NCBI RefSeq assembly: GCF_004114955.1
Contig: NZ_CP030053.1
Coordinates: 6,448,001-6,512,000, forward strand
Direction: 5' to 3'
Length of the DNA stretch: 64,000 nucleotides
Origin: Bradyrhizobium guangzhouense
GTDB lineage: Bacteria; Pseudomonadota; Alphaproteobacteria; Rhizobiales; Xanthobacteraceae
Part shown: positions 29,703 through 38,247 of the stretch, one piece after another
Layout of the letters: every line of letters starts with the position of its first letter
How positions within the stretch are numbered: position 1 is the first letter of the stretch
Made by a program: the position numbers and the translations under genes
The notes under the pieces: model-generated
Database searches by the model: none
What the model was told of the DNA's origin: nothing
Seen by the model: the letters and a program-made list of their open reading frames with translations, nothing else

Positions 29703-31457
29703 CTAATTCTGCAGCCTCACCCCCAGCATCACCACCGTCCCTTGCGAGCTCGAGCCGGGCTGGTTCGAATCCAGGATGTCGTGGCGCAGTGTGCCCTTGA
29801 TCCAGATGTTGCGGTTGAGCTTGTAGATCAAATTGCCTTCGAGCGAGTAGGTCTTGTCGTTGCGATTCTGGCCCTGGTAATCGTAGGTGCCGTAGGTGAA
29901 CTTGCCGATCGCCGTCAGCCAGCGGCGGAAGTCGTGGTCGACTTCGGCGGCATAGGTATGCACCAGCACGCCGGAGGAGCCGGGGATGGTGGTCTCCGCG
30001 ATCTGCGTGTCGGTGTTGAATTTCACCGTGGTCAGCCCGCTGGCGTTCCAGATCAGCGAGCCCGAGGTGAGGAAGCCCGAGAGCTGGCTCAGGCGCGGGT
30101 CGACATAGTTGCGCGCGGAATAACCGACCGAGACTTCGCCGGTGAGGATTCGCGAGAACTCGAAGGAGGAGCCGACCTTGGCGTAGCCGCCGTTTGAATC
30201 GCGCAAATAGCCGTTGCGATCCGCGGCCTGGTCGTGGACGCGGTTGTCGCCTTCGATCTCGACGAACGGCTTTAAGCCCGGCTTCAGCTCATAGGAGAAC
30301 CGCCCGACGCCGCCATACTGGTTGAAGTCGCGATCGTCGTTGCTGAAGGTCGATCCGTCGGTGAGCTTTGAATCCGTGTAGGCGGTGCGATCGATCGTGG
30401 CGCCGGCGGCGACCTGGAAGCGATTGAAGGTCTGGTCGAAGCCGAAGGTGCCGCCATAGGTGGCATAGACGGGATATTTTTGCAGGCCGGCCTGCACGTT
30501 CGGGCTGCCGGGATTGTCGGTGGCGAGCCGCAGGCGGAGCTGCGAGGTCAGCTTGAGGTCGCGATCGACGTCGTAACGGCCGTCGACATGGCCGGTGAAG
30601 TCGGGGCGATTGATCTCGACCGGCGATGGCGAAGGAAGCCCGTCGATCGTCGCCGGCATGTTGTTGGTGTAGCCGGAGAACGAGCCGCGCAGGTCTGCGA
30701 CCAGCGCGTGGCGCTCCCAGTCGGACGTCACGAGAAGATCGGGCGCGACGACGAAGACCGGCGATCCGACCGGCTTGCTGAGGCGTGCGGGATTGGTGTC
30801 GTAGCCGGTGGAGAGCTCGAGCCCGCCCTTGATCAGGAAACTGCCGGCGTAGTCGCCGACCGCGCCGAACGCATCGTCGTCGACCTTGAGACGACGCCGC
30901 AGCGGCTGGCCAGGCACGGTGCCGGCCATCGCCGGCGGCAGTGGCGTCTTGTTCGCGGTCTCCGACGGCGGCGGCGCGATGCGCGGCGGACCGAGCGTGG
31001 AGACCGGCGGCGTTGCGGGCGGCACCGGCGAGCCCGGACCAGCTGGCTTCTTCGGCTTCGGCTGGCCCGGATAGAGCTTTGGTTGCTGGCGCTTGCGATT
31101 GAGCGAGTCGTAGCCGGAGCCGCTCGCGCCGTTCGCCGCGGGCAGGCCATAGGTCGGCACCTGACCGACGCGCGTCGTCGCGGGCGCATCGGTCTTCTTG
31201 CGCGGATCGTCGTTGGGGTCCGGGGGCTGCGGCGGCTGCGGGATCGCGTCCGACGGCGCCTGCAGCACGGCGGCGGTGCGGCGCATCGGCAGCGCGTCGG
31301 GCGAGACGAAGCCGCCGCGGCTGGGATTAAACAGGTCGGGCGTGAGGCTCTGGGCGGCCGCGGGCGCGCTTTCCAGCGCTGATAGCAGCAGGCATGGCAA
31401 AGCGGCGCGGAAAGCTAACGCGCTGCGGCTCCGGCCCCTGCCTGGAGGCGACCACAC
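29703..31457 (-). CDS. Outer-membrane beta-barrel protein with Pro-rich N-terminal region
   Basis: This 584-residue exported protein has a Sec signal ending near SAPAAAQ. Residues about 75-190 are Pro-rich and disordered. From about residue 200 onward, alternating amphipathic strands with tight turns (GGLELSTGYDTNPARL, VYATYGGTFGFDQTFNRFQV, LTGEVSVGYSARNY, IWIKGTLRHDIL) end in VVMLGVRLQN, an outer-membrane barrel pattern. This resembles the BBP2-type barrel family often linked to exopolysaccharide loci, though no such locus is nearby. It begins with GTG and is divergent from kdsD. Confidence 0.85.
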   Translation of the reverse strand: MWSPPGRGRSRSALAFRAALPCLLLSALESAPAAAQSLTPDLFNPSRGGFVSPDALPMRRTAAVLQAPSDAIPQPPQPPDPNDDPRKKTDAPATTRVGQVPTYGLPAANGASGSGYDSLNRKRQQPKLYPGQPKPKKPAGPGSPVPPATPPVSTLGPPRIAPPPSETANKTPLPPAMAGTVPGQPLRRRLKVDDDAFGAVGDYAGSFLIKGGLELSTGYDTNPARLSKPVGSPVFVVAPDLLVTSDWERHALVADLRGSFSGYTNNMPATIDGLPSPSPVEINRPDFTGHVDGRYDVDRDLKLTSQLRLRLATDNPGSPNVQAGLQKYPVYATYGGTFGFDQTFNRFQVAAGATIDRTAYTDSKLTDGSTFSNDDRDFNQYGGVGRFSYELKPGLKPFVEIEGDNRVHDQAADRNGYLRDSNGGYAKVGSSFEFSRILTGEVSVGYSARNYVDPRLSQLSGFLTSGSLIWNASGLTTVKFNTDTQIAETTIPGSSGVLVHTYAAEVDHDFRRWLTAIGKFTYGTYDYQGQNRNDKTYSLEGNLIYKLNRNIWIKGTLRHDILDSNQPGSSSQGTVVMLGVRLQN

Positions 31458-31652
31458 GATGGAATAACTCCAACGAAATCAAATACTTCACAGATGGCTT
31501 TCCGCAGACTCGCGGGAACCATCGTTAATGGAGTTAAAACAATTATGGTTAATGACCCGTTGAGGGATTTACCGCTCGCGTCGCCTCGTCGGCCGGGGCG
31601 TGCTAAGGAGGCTGCCAACGGGCCGACGCCCCTCCTCCCCTGGACCTTGTCT

Positions 31653-32660
31653 ATGCCGAGTTCGAAACCGCTGATGACCTCCTCATCCGGCCTCACCCCT
31701 ACGTCAGTCGAATCCGCACTCCGCACGCTGGAGACGGAGAGCGGCGGCATCAACGCGCTCGCCGCCGCCCTGCGCGGCCCGCTGGGCGAGGCGTTTGCCA
31801 GAGCGGTCGACCTGATCCGTCAGGCAAAGGGCCGCGTCATCGTCACCGGCCTCGGCAAATCAGGCCACATGGCGCGCAAGATCGCGGCGACCCTCGCCTC
31901 GACAGGCACGCCGGCCTTCTTCGTCCACACCGCTGAAGCTGCCCATGGCGATCTCGGCATGATCACCACTGATGACGTCATCATGGCGCTGTCCTGGTCC
32001 GGTGAGCAGCCGGAGATGAAGACGCTGGTGAACTATTCGGCGCGCTTTGCGATCCCGATGATCGCGGTGACGTCGAACGCGGCCTCCTCGCTCGCCCAGG
32101 CCGCCGACATCGTGATCGAGCTGCCGAAGGCACGCGAGGCCTGCCCGCACAATCTGGCGCCGACCACCTCGACCATGATGCAGGTCGCGATCGGCGATGC
32201 CATCGCGATCGCGCTGCTCGAAGGCCGCGGCTTCACCGCGCTGGAATTCGCCCATTTCCATCCCGGCGGCAAGCTGGGCGCGATGCTGAAATTCGTTCGC
32301 GATTACATGCGCACCGGCGCGGAGATTCCGGTGAAACCCGAAGGCACCAAGATGTCGGACGCCGTCGTCGAGATGTCGGCCAAGGGTTTGGGCTGCGTCT
32401 GCATCGTCAACGAGGCGAACGAGGCTATCGGCATCATCACCGACGGCGATCTGCGCCGCCACATGCGGCCCGACCTGCTGACTGTGACGGTCGATGAGAT
32501 CATGACCCGGCAGCCGAAGACGGTGCCGCCCTCGATGCTGGCGACCGAGATGATCGAGGTGTTGAACACCCGCAAGATCACGACGCTGGTCGTGACCGAG
32601 GCGGACAAGGTGGTCGGCATCGTGCATCTGCACGATCTGCTGCGCGCGGGCGTGGCGTAG
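31653..32660 (+). CDS. kdsD: Arabinose-5-phosphate isomerase (SIS + two CBS domains)
   Basis: This roughly 335-residue enzyme converts ribulose 5-phosphate to arabinose 5-phosphate for Kdo and lipopolysaccharide synthesis. The SIS domain shows VIVTGLGKSGHMARKIAATLASTG and the conserved APTTSTMMQVAIGDAIA. Two CBS repeats follow (GCVCIVNEANEAIGIITDGDLRR and KITTLVVTEADKVVGIVHLHDLL). ATG 31653 gives the usual family length; an earlier frame from 31494 adds a basic, unlikely leader. Other kds genes are not in the window. Confidence 0.93.
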   Translation: MPSSKPLMTSSSGLTPTSVESALRTLETESGGINALAAALRGPLGEAFARAVDLIRQAKGRVIVTGLGKSGHMARKIAATLASTGTPAFFVHTAEAAHGDLGMITTDDVIMALSWSGEQPEMKTLVNYSARFAIPMIAVTSNAASSLAQAADIVIELPKAREACPHNLAPTTSTMMQVAIGDAIAIALLEGRGFTALEFAHFHPGGKLGAMLKFVRDYMRTGAEIPVKPEGTKMSDAVVEMSAKGLGCVCIVNEANEAIGIITDGDLRRHMRPDLLTVTVDEIMTRQPKTVPPSMLATEMIEVLNTRKITTLVVTEADKVVGIVHLHDLLRAGVA

Positions 32661-32679
32661 ACCACCACTCTCCCCACTC

Positions 32680-32803
32680 GTCATTCCGGGGCGCGCCGCT
32701 TGGCGCGAGCAATGGTGCGCAGTTGCGCACCTGAGAATCCATTGATCTCTGAGGTTGCGGCCCGATGGATTCCGGGTTCACGCTGCGCGCGCCCCGGAAT
32801 GAC
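32680..32803. repeat. Dispersed palindromic repeat, CATTCCGGGGCG family, copy 1
   Basis: GTCATTCCGGGGCGCGC is mirrored by GCGCGCCCCGGAATGAC, with ATTCCGGGTTC inside. It lies between converging kdsD and the AhpD-like gene. Copies 2 and 3 are at 49909-50011 and 56252-56355. Confidence 0.88.
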
Positions 32804-32805
32804 AA

Positions 32806-33357
32806 CTACCGCGGAAACCGCGCCGCTTTCTCCTCCAGCGGCAGCTTCAGCCCGTTCGCCAGATACGACACCGTGCGATAGAAGCCGCACAGCAGCATGA
32901 TTTCCAAAATCTGCGCCTCGTCATAATGCGCGGACAGCGCGGCGAACTCGGCATCCGTGAATGTCGCGTGGATGTGTAGCGCATCCACCGCGGCGACCAG
33001 AGCCTGTTCGGCCGGCGACCAGCAGGCCGAATTCGCATCGCCCGCGACAGTCGCACGAATTTCATCCTCGCCAAGCTTCGCCGCGCCGGCGAAGACCGCG
33101 ACATGGACGCCCCATTCATATTCGCATCTGTTCAGCGCGCAGGTACGGTCGATGACGATCTCGCGCTGGCGCAGGGAGAGTGGACCCGGATCAAGAAGTC
33201 CGCCGGCGCGAAACTTGTCCCAGGCCCGGCGATGGCCCGCCATCACCCGGAACAGCATGAGCGGCGGCGCGCCGCGCATGATGCGGTCGAACTGCGCCTG
33301 GACCTCCGGGGGATAAGGCTGATCGAGCGGGGCGATCCGCGGCATCGGGGATGACAT
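32806..33357 (-). CDS. Carboxymuconolactone-decarboxylase/AhpD-like protein
   Basis: This 183-residue all-helical protein has the CMD signature REIVIDRTCALNRCEYEWGVHVAVFAGA (residues 66-93) with C74, C79 and a following His. The two Cys are spaced CxxxxC, not the CxxC of peroxidatic AhpD, so thiol-peroxidase function is uncertain. A second helical repeat follows (YDEAQILEIMLLCGFYRTVSYLANGL). It is divergent from an HxlR regulator across a region with paired GCTAC/GTAGC dyads, so it is probably that regulator's target. Confidence 0.87.
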   Translation of the reverse strand: MSSPMPRIAPLDQPYPPEVQAQFDRIMRGAPPLMLFRVMAGHRRAWDKFRAGGLLDPGPLSLRQREIVIDRTCALNRCEYEWGVHVAVFAGAAKLGEDEIRATVAGDANSACWSPAEQALVAAVDALHIHATFTDAEFAALSAHYDEAQILEIMLLCGFYRTVSYLANGLKLPLEEKAARFPR

Positions 33358-33368
33358 GGGCGTTCGTG

Positions 33369-33411
33369 TTGCTACAATTAACGTAGCAATACGCTACATT
33401 ATTTGTAGCAA
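33369..33411. promoter_or_regulatory. Tandem HxlR operator candidates
   Basis: TTGCTAC (33369-33375) pairs with GTAGCAA (33383-33389), and GCTACA (33393-33398) pairs with TGTAGC (33404-33409). The two GTAGCAA half-sites are 22 bases, two helical turns, apart. They fill the space between the two divergent genes. Confidence 0.75.
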
Positions 33412-33427
33412 GACGCAAGGGGGTGCG

Positions 33428-33760
33428 ATGGCGAAACAGGTAAGCTCAGGGAAAGTCCGCGGCTCACGCACCGGGCGGCCGATCATGGCGTTGCTCGACA
33501 TTCTCGGCCGGCGCTGGAGCCTGCGGATTCTGTGGGAGCTGCGCAACGAGCCCCTCACCTCGCGCGCGCTGCGCACCGCCTGCGACGAGGCTTCGCCGAC
33601 GGTGCTGCAGGCGCGGCTGACGGAGCTGCGTGTGGCGGGGTTTGTGGACCTGGGCGACGGCGGCGGTTATGGGCTGACGCCGCTCGGGCGAGAGCTGTGC
33701 GAGATGGTCATGCCGCTGCACCGGTTTGCGGAGAGGTGGCACAGCAAGAGCGGTGCCTGA
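33428..33760 (+). CDS. HxlR-family transcriptional regulator
   Basis: This 110-residue winged-helix regulator shows LLDILGRRWSLRILWELRNEPLTSRAL (helices 1-2) and a wing with DGGGYGLTPLGREL. Typical HxlR proteins sense reactive electrophiles or redox stress through an N-terminal cysteine. Here the only cysteines are in the recognition region (RTACDEAS) and near the C-terminus (ELCEMV). ATG 33428 follows AAGGGGGTGC; an upstream extension covers the operator region and is rejected. It probably represses itself and the divergent CMD-like gene. Confidence 0.9.
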   Translation: MAKQVSSGKVRGSRTGRPIMALLDILGRRWSLRILWELRNEPLTSRALRTACDEASPTVLQARLTELRVAGFVDLGDGGGYGLTPLGRELCEMVMPLHRFAERWHSKSGA

Positions 33761-33786
33761 GTCTGACGGCGCTCCATCCGCAAGCT

Positions 33787-33873
33787 CGCCATTGCGAGCG
33801 CAGCGAAGCAATCCCGAATGCCTCCGCGAAACAGCCTGGATTGCTTCGTCGCAAGAGCTCCTCGCAATGACGG
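33787..33873. repeat. Dispersed inverted repeat, GCAATCCAGA family, copy 3
   Basis: CATTGCGAGCG..AGCGAAGCAATCC is mirrored by GGATTGCTTCGTCGCAAGAGCTCCTCGCAATG-like bases ending in ACGG at 33873. It lies between converging hxlR and nfeD. Confidence 0.85.
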
Positions 33874-33877
33874 CAAT

Positions 33878-34321
33878 TCACGCCGCCGCCACCGTCAGAT
33901 TGGCACCATCCACCTGTACCACCTTCACCCGCGTTCCCGCCGGCGTGTCCGGGCCTGCGACGCGCCACACCGTGTCGCCGATGCGCACGGTACCGTTGCC
34001 GTCGATGATCGGCTTCTCCAGCGTGAACTCGCGCCCCAACAGCGCCTCGGTGCGCCTGTTGAGGAAGGGGCTCGCGCTTTCATCAGCCTTCGGCCGGGCG
34101 AGCCGGCGCCACACCGGCACGGCGGCGGCTGCGAACACCGCGAACATCACGAGCTGGATCTGCCAGGAGATGACTGTAACGAACGAGATCAGGCCGACCA
34201 GCAGCGCGGCAAGCCCGAGCCAGAACAGGAACACGCCCGGCGCAACCACCTCCAGCGCCATCAGGACAAAGCCGAAGATCAGCCAGTTCCAGGTGCCGAG
34301 CGATACGAACATGTCGGTCAT
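33878..34321 (-). CDS. NfeD-family membrane protein
   Basis: This 147-residue short-form NfeD has three hydrophobic helices in the first 75 residues and a C-terminal OB-fold-like beta domain (LLGREFTLEKPIIDGNGTVRIG to GTRVKVVQVDGANLTV). Short NfeD proteins pair with SPFH proteins, and the SPFH gene lies 53 bases upstream on the same strand. The pair is thought to organise membrane microdomains or aid membrane protein quality control. Confidence 0.92.
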   Translation of the reverse strand: MTDMFVSLGTWNWLIFGFVLMALEVVAPGVFLFWLGLAALLVGLISFVTVISWQIQLVMFAVFAAAAVPVWRRLARPKADESASPFLNRRTEALLGREFTLEKPIIDGNGTVRIGDTVWRVAGPDTPAGTRVKVVQVDGANLTVAAA

Positions 34322-34374
34322 GACACGGCCTCTTTGTATGGGCGCACGAATTCAGCAAACTCATGCGCTGTTCC

Positions 34375-35379
34375 TCATCCCTGCCGCGGCGGGACCACCG
34401 GCGGCGTCCCACCGGCCGGCGGCACCGAGCCGGTGCGCCGCGCGGCGGCGGACGCCGATGCCGCGCTTTCGCCGAACGTCGCCTTCGCGATCTCGCCGAT
34501 GCCGGCGAGCGAGCCGAGCATGCTGGTCGCCTCCATCGGCAGCATGATGATCTTCTGGTTCGGCGCATCCGCGAACTGGCCGAACGCCTTGATGTATTTA
34601 TCGGCGATAAAATAGTTCAACGCCGCGACGTCACCCTTGGCGATGGCCTCACTGACCATTTGCGTCGCCTTGGCCTCGGCCTCCGCGGACCGCTCACGCG
34701 CCTCGGCATCGCGGAACGCCGCTTCCTTGCGGCCTTCGGCCTGGAGGATCTGGCCCTGCTTGGCGCCCTCGGCGCGCAGGATCTCGGACTGGCGCTGGCC
34801 CTCCGCGGCCAAAATGTCGGCGCGCTTGACGCGCTCGGCCTTCATCTGCCGGCCCATGGCCTCGACGAGATCGGCCGGCGGCACGATGTCCTTGATCTCG
34901 ATGCGGTTGACCTTGACGCCCCAGGGCGACACCGCAGCATCGACGACGCGCAACAGGCGCTCGTTGATCTCGTCGCGGTGCGAGAGCACCTGGTCGAGAT
35001 CCATCGAACCCATCACCGAGCGGATGTTGGTCATGGTCAGCACGGTGATGGCCTGGTTGAGGTTGGCGACCTCGTAGCTGGCCTTCGCGGCATCGAACAC
35101 CTGATAGAAGGCGACGCCGTCCACCGTCACGGTGGCGTTGTCCTTGGTGATCACCTCCTGCTCGGGGATGTCGATCACCTGCTCCATCATGTTGATCTTG
35201 CGCCCAATGCGATCGAAATAGGGCACGATCAGGTTGAGCCCGGGGTTCAGCGTCTGGGTGTATTTGCCGAACCGCTCGATGGTCCAGTCATAACCTTGCG
35301 GCACCGTCTTTACGCCGGCAATCAGCGTGATGATGACGAGCAACACCAGAACAATCGCGAAAATATCGAAACCGCTCAT
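34375..35379 (-). CDS. SPFH/Band-7 membrane protein (stomatin-like, QmcA type)
   Basis: This 334-residue protein has one N-terminal span (FDIFAIVLVLLVIITLIAGV) and then an SPFH domain (VPQGYDWTIERFGKYTQTLNPGLN to NVDGV-like VTVDGVAFYQVFD). A helical coiled region is rich in Ala, Glu and Arg (AEGQRQSEILRAEGAKQGQILQAEG is the hallmark repeat area). CTTGGAGGAGAT precedes ATG 35379; an upstream frame is longer but lacks a ribosome site. It is expected to oligomerise at the inner membrane with NfeD. Confidence 0.94.
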   Translation of the reverse strand: MSGFDIFAIVLVLLVIITLIAGVKTVPQGYDWTIERFGKYTQTLNPGLNLIVPYFDRIGRKINMMEQVIDIPEQEVITKDNATVTVDGVAFYQVFDAAKASYEVANLNQAITVLTMTNIRSVMGSMDLDQVLSHRDEINERLLRVVDAAVSPWGVKVNRIEIKDIVPPADLVEAMGRQMKAERVKRADILAAEGQRQSEILRAEGAKQGQILQAEGRKEAAFRDAEARERSAEAEAKATQMVSEAIAKGDVAALNYFIADKYIKAFGQFADAPNQKIIMLPMEATSMLGSLAGIGEIAKATFGESAASASAAARRTGSVPPAGGTPPVVPPRQG

Positions 35380-35600
35380 ATCTCCTCCAAGGCGGGAAAG
35401 AAGCCGGGAAACAGGCCTTTCCCGCGCTGTCATTGGTCGGGATCGGCACCCTACCGGTTCAGCGGTCGCTTTTCACGTCGGCATCCGCGTCTTTCTGCAC
35501 AAGACGCTGGAAGCGGGAGCGGACACGATTATGTATTTGCGAAGGGCCCTTGAAAGCACGACGGCGCAGACCTAGCGGCAAAAGTTAACAAACTGCGACG

Positions 35601-36566
35601 TCATTCGATGACCTCGTTCGCGATTGCGAGCAGGCCGGGGGGAAGCGTAACGCCGATCGCCGTGGCCGTCTTCACATTGATCGCGAGCTCGAGCTTGATT
35701 GGATTCTGGACCGGGAGGTCCGCTGGCAGCGCGTCCTTCAGAATGCGGTCGATATAGCCCGCGGCACGTCGCAGCTGCTCGGCACTGTCGGTACTGTAGG
35801 ACATCAGCCCGCCTTCGTCGACGAAGGCGCGGCTCCAGAACACCGACGGCAGGCGCGATTGCGCGATGGCCGCCAGCAGAGGCGCGCGATTGGCCATGGT
35901 GAAAAAGTCGGGCAGCACCAGGAAGCCCCCGTCCCTGCGCGCGGCCAGCGCGGCGATCGAGGCTGCATCATGCGTCGGCGCAGGCTCGATCACGACATGC
36001 AACGTCCGACCGGCATCCTCGAGCGTGCGCAGCATCAGCGGTGCGAACGGCGCAGTGGCGGGATTGTAGACGACGAAGGCGCGAGAGACCTTTGGCGTGA
36101 CCTGTGTCAGCATCTCCAGCCATTTGCCGGCAAGCGGGCCGTCATAATCGGTGAAGCCGGTGATGTTGCCGCCGGGATGGGCAAGGTTTTGGACAAAACC
36201 CTGGCTGACGGGATCGGTGACCACCGCGAACACGATCGGGATCGTCGTGGTGCGCCGGCGCAGCTCCTCCACCGAGGGGGTGCCGATCGCGAGCAGAACA
36301 TCCGGCTTGAGCGCGATCAGCTCGTCCGCGAGCCGGGCGATCGGAGCGCGATCACCCCCGCCATTGCGCCAATCGACCCTGAGATTGTCTTGCTCCTTCC
36401 AGCCATGGGTGGCCAGCGCCTCGACCAAGCGGGACTCTCCGATCACGTCATCGGCCGTAACCGAAAGCACGCCCAGCCGGCGCGGCTCGCCGGCCTGCTG
36501 CGCCAGGGCCGCGAGCGGCAGCACCGTGACCGTCCCCAGAAGCGCCAGGCAGTCGCGGCGGTTCAT
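35601..36566 (-). CDS. Orphan ABC-type substrate-binding protein (TrpX/PF04392 type)
   Basis: This 321-residue protein has a signal peptide (MNRRDCLALLGTVTVLPLAALA). The family pattern is PRRLGVLSV, LRVDWRNGGGD, LKPDVLLAIGTPSVEELRR, TIPIVFAVVTDPVSQGFVQNLAHPGGNITGF and the late NVKTATAIGVTLPPGLL. Bradyrhizobium genomes carry many such orphan binding proteins. No permease or ATPase is adjacent; hemH lies 10 bases upstream on the same strand, so the two may share a transcript. Ligand unknown, possibly an aromatic amino acid or other aromatic. Confidence 0.9.
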   Translation of the reverse strand: MNRRDCLALLGTVTVLPLAALAQQAGEPRRLGVLSVTADDVIGESRLVEALATHGWKEQDNLRVDWRNGGGDRAPIARLADELIALKPDVLLAIGTPSVEELRRRTTTIPIVFAVVTDPVSQGFVQNLAHPGGNITGFTDYDGPLAGKWLEMLTQVTPKVSRAFVVYNPATAPFAPLMLRTLEDAGRTLHVVIEPAPTHDAASIAALAARRDGGFLVLPDFFTMANRAPLLAAIAQSRLPSVFWSRAFVDEGGLMSYSTDSAEQLRRAAGYIDRILKDALPADLPVQNPIKLELAINVKTATAIGVTLPPGLLAIANEVIE

Positions 36567-36576
36567 GGAACGCTCC

Positions 36577-37614
36577 CTAGATCCAACCCTGGAGCTCGCG
36601 CAGCACCAGCGTACGGATCACGTCCATGCCGGGATCGCTGTCGTTCAGGCACGGGATCGCGGAAAACTGCTCGCCGCCATTGTGCTTGAAAATCTCGGCA
36701 TTCTCCTGCGCGATCTCCTCCAGCGTCTCCAGGCAGTCGGCGGAAAAGCCCGGCGTCACCACCGCGATCCTGCGAACGCCTTCTTTGGCGAGGCGCTCCA
36801 TGGTCTTGTCGGTGTAGGGCTGCAGCCACTCGTCATTGCCGAAGCGCGACTGGAAGGTCAGCAGCAGCTTTGTCTCGTCCATGCCGAGCCGGCGCCGCAG
36901 CGCCTGCGTCGTTGCGATGCAGTGGCCCTGGTACGGATCGCCCTTGTCGACATAGGACTTGGGCATGCCGTGAAAGGACGCGACGATCAGCTCGGGCTCG
37001 AAGGACAAATTCGAAAGATGCGTCTCGATCGAGATCGCGAGCGCCCCGATATAGGCCTCGTCCTCGTAGTAAGGCGGCGTCACACGCAGCGTCGGCTGAT
37101 TGCGCAACCGGGCGAGCACGCGGAACACCTCGTCGCAAACGGTCGCCGAGGTCGAAGCGGAATATTGCGGATAGAGCGGCACGGCCAGGATGCGCTCACA
37201 CCCCTTCGCGATCAGCGCATCGATCCCAGCCTTGATCGAGGGATTGCCGTAGCGCATGGCCCAATCCACCACGACATGCGCACGGTCCGACAGCGCCGCG
37301 GCGAGCTTGTCGGCCTGCGAGCGCGTGATGGTTTTCAGCGGCGACTCGTTTCTCTCGACGTTCCAGATCTTCTGGTAGTCGAGCGCCTTGGTACGCGGGC
37401 GGCTGCGCAGGATGATGCCGTTCAGCACCAGTTGCCAGATCAGGCCCTGATCCTCGATGACGCGGGCGTCCGACAGAAACTCCTTCAGATAGACCCTGAC
37501 GCCGGCCGCATCGGCCGTATCGGGCGTACCGAGATTGACCAGCAGCACGCCGACGCGCGGCTGGCTGGGCTGACCGGTCGGCTGCGCTGAAACGATGGGG
37601 GCCAGGGTCTCCAT
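36577..37614 (-). CDS. hemH: Ferrochelatase
   Basis: This 345-residue enzyme inserts ferrous iron into protoporphyrin IX, the last step of heme synthesis. Family motifs are VGVLLVNLGTPDTADAAGVR, PLYPQYSASTSATV, LIVASFHGMPKSYVDKGDPY (active-site His) and VVTPGFSADCLETLEEIAQE (with the catalytic-type Glu). ATG 37614 gives the usual length; the TTG at 37650 lacks a ribosome site. It is divergent from the MAPEG gene and may be cotranscribed with the downstream binding protein. Confidence 0.96.
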   Translation of the reverse strand: METLAPIVSAQPTGQPSQPRVGVLLVNLGTPDTADAAGVRVYLKEFLSDARVIEDQGLIWQLVLNGIILRSRPRTKALDYQKIWNVERNESPLKTITRSQADKLAAALSDRAHVVVDWAMRYGNPSIKAGIDALIAKGCERILAVPLYPQYSASTSATVCDEVFRVLARLRNQPTLRVTPPYYEDEAYIGALAISIETHLSNLSFEPELIVASFHGMPKSYVDKGDPYQGHCIATTQALRRRLGMDETKLLLTFQSRFGNDEWLQPYTDKTMERLAKEGVRRIAVVTPGFSADCLETLEEIAQENAEIFKHNGGEQFSAIPCLNDSDPGMDVIRTLVLRELQGWI

Positions 37615-37695
37615 GGCCAGTTGCGTCGCGCGTTGCTCCGAACTTGTCAAGATGATGCCGGTTTCGCTAGGGTCGCCCCAAGCGGGGGAGGGAAG

Positions 37696-38094
37696 ATGAC
37701 ACTCGCGGAATGGTGCGTTCTCGGAGCGCTGCTGCTCTATCTCGTAACGATCGCCTCAATCAAATGGATCAGGTTTCGCGGCTTCGACAATTCCCGGCCG
37801 CGCGATCCCGCCTTTTACGAAGACGCCATCTCGCAGCGCGCGCTCGGCGCCCACCAGAACGGGATCGAGACCTTCCCGTTCTTCGCCTTCGCCGTTCTGC
37901 TCGCCGAATTCCGGGATTCACCGCAGCGCCTGATCGACGAGCTCGCGGTGCTGTTTTTGATCGTGCGGGTGGCCTATGTATTGACCTATCTCGGCAATCG
38001 CCCGACGCTGCGTTCCATCCTCTGGAGCATCGGGTTTGCGATCAATCTGACGATTTTCTTCATGCCGATGTTGAAGAGGTTCTTGCCGGTGTGA
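37696..38094 (+). CDS. MAPEG-family membrane protein
   Basis: This 132-residue protein has four predicted membrane helices. The conserved middle block is RALGAHQNGIETFPFFAFAVLLAE, which carries the E/N-x-x-E/F pattern of the MAPEG (membrane-associated eicosanoid/glutathione metabolism) superfamily, and VRVAYVLTYL follows. GGGGGAGGGAAG before ATG 37696 is a strong ribosome site. Bacterial members are often of unknown substrate. Confidence 0.9.
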   Translation: MTLAEWCVLGALLLYLVTIASIKWIRFRGFDNSRPRDPAFYEDAISQRALGAHQNGIETFPFFAFAVLLAEFRDSPQRLIDELAVLFLIVRVAYVLTYLGNRPTLRSILWSIGFAINLTIFFMPMLKRFLPV

Positions 38095-38099
38095 GCTTT

Positions 38100-38238
38100 C
38101 GTGTCCCGGACGCGGCGCAGCGCGATTGCGCTGCTCCGCAGAGCCGGGACCCAGAAAGCCGAGCCCCACCGCGGGGAGAGATGGGCCCCGGCTCTGCAGC
38201 GCATCGTCGAAGGGACGCTGCGCTGCGTCCGGGGCACG
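38100..38238. repeat. Dispersed palindromic repeat (CCCGGACGCGGCGCAGCG type)
   Basis: CGTGTCCCGGACGCGGCGCA at the left is mirrored, with a few changes, by TGCGCTGCGTCCGGGGCACG at the right. Inner GAGCCGGGACCCA and GGGCCCCGGCTC also pair. It lies between converging MAPEG and NicO genes. Confidence 0.8.
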
Positions 38239-38247
38239 GGGCCCGCC

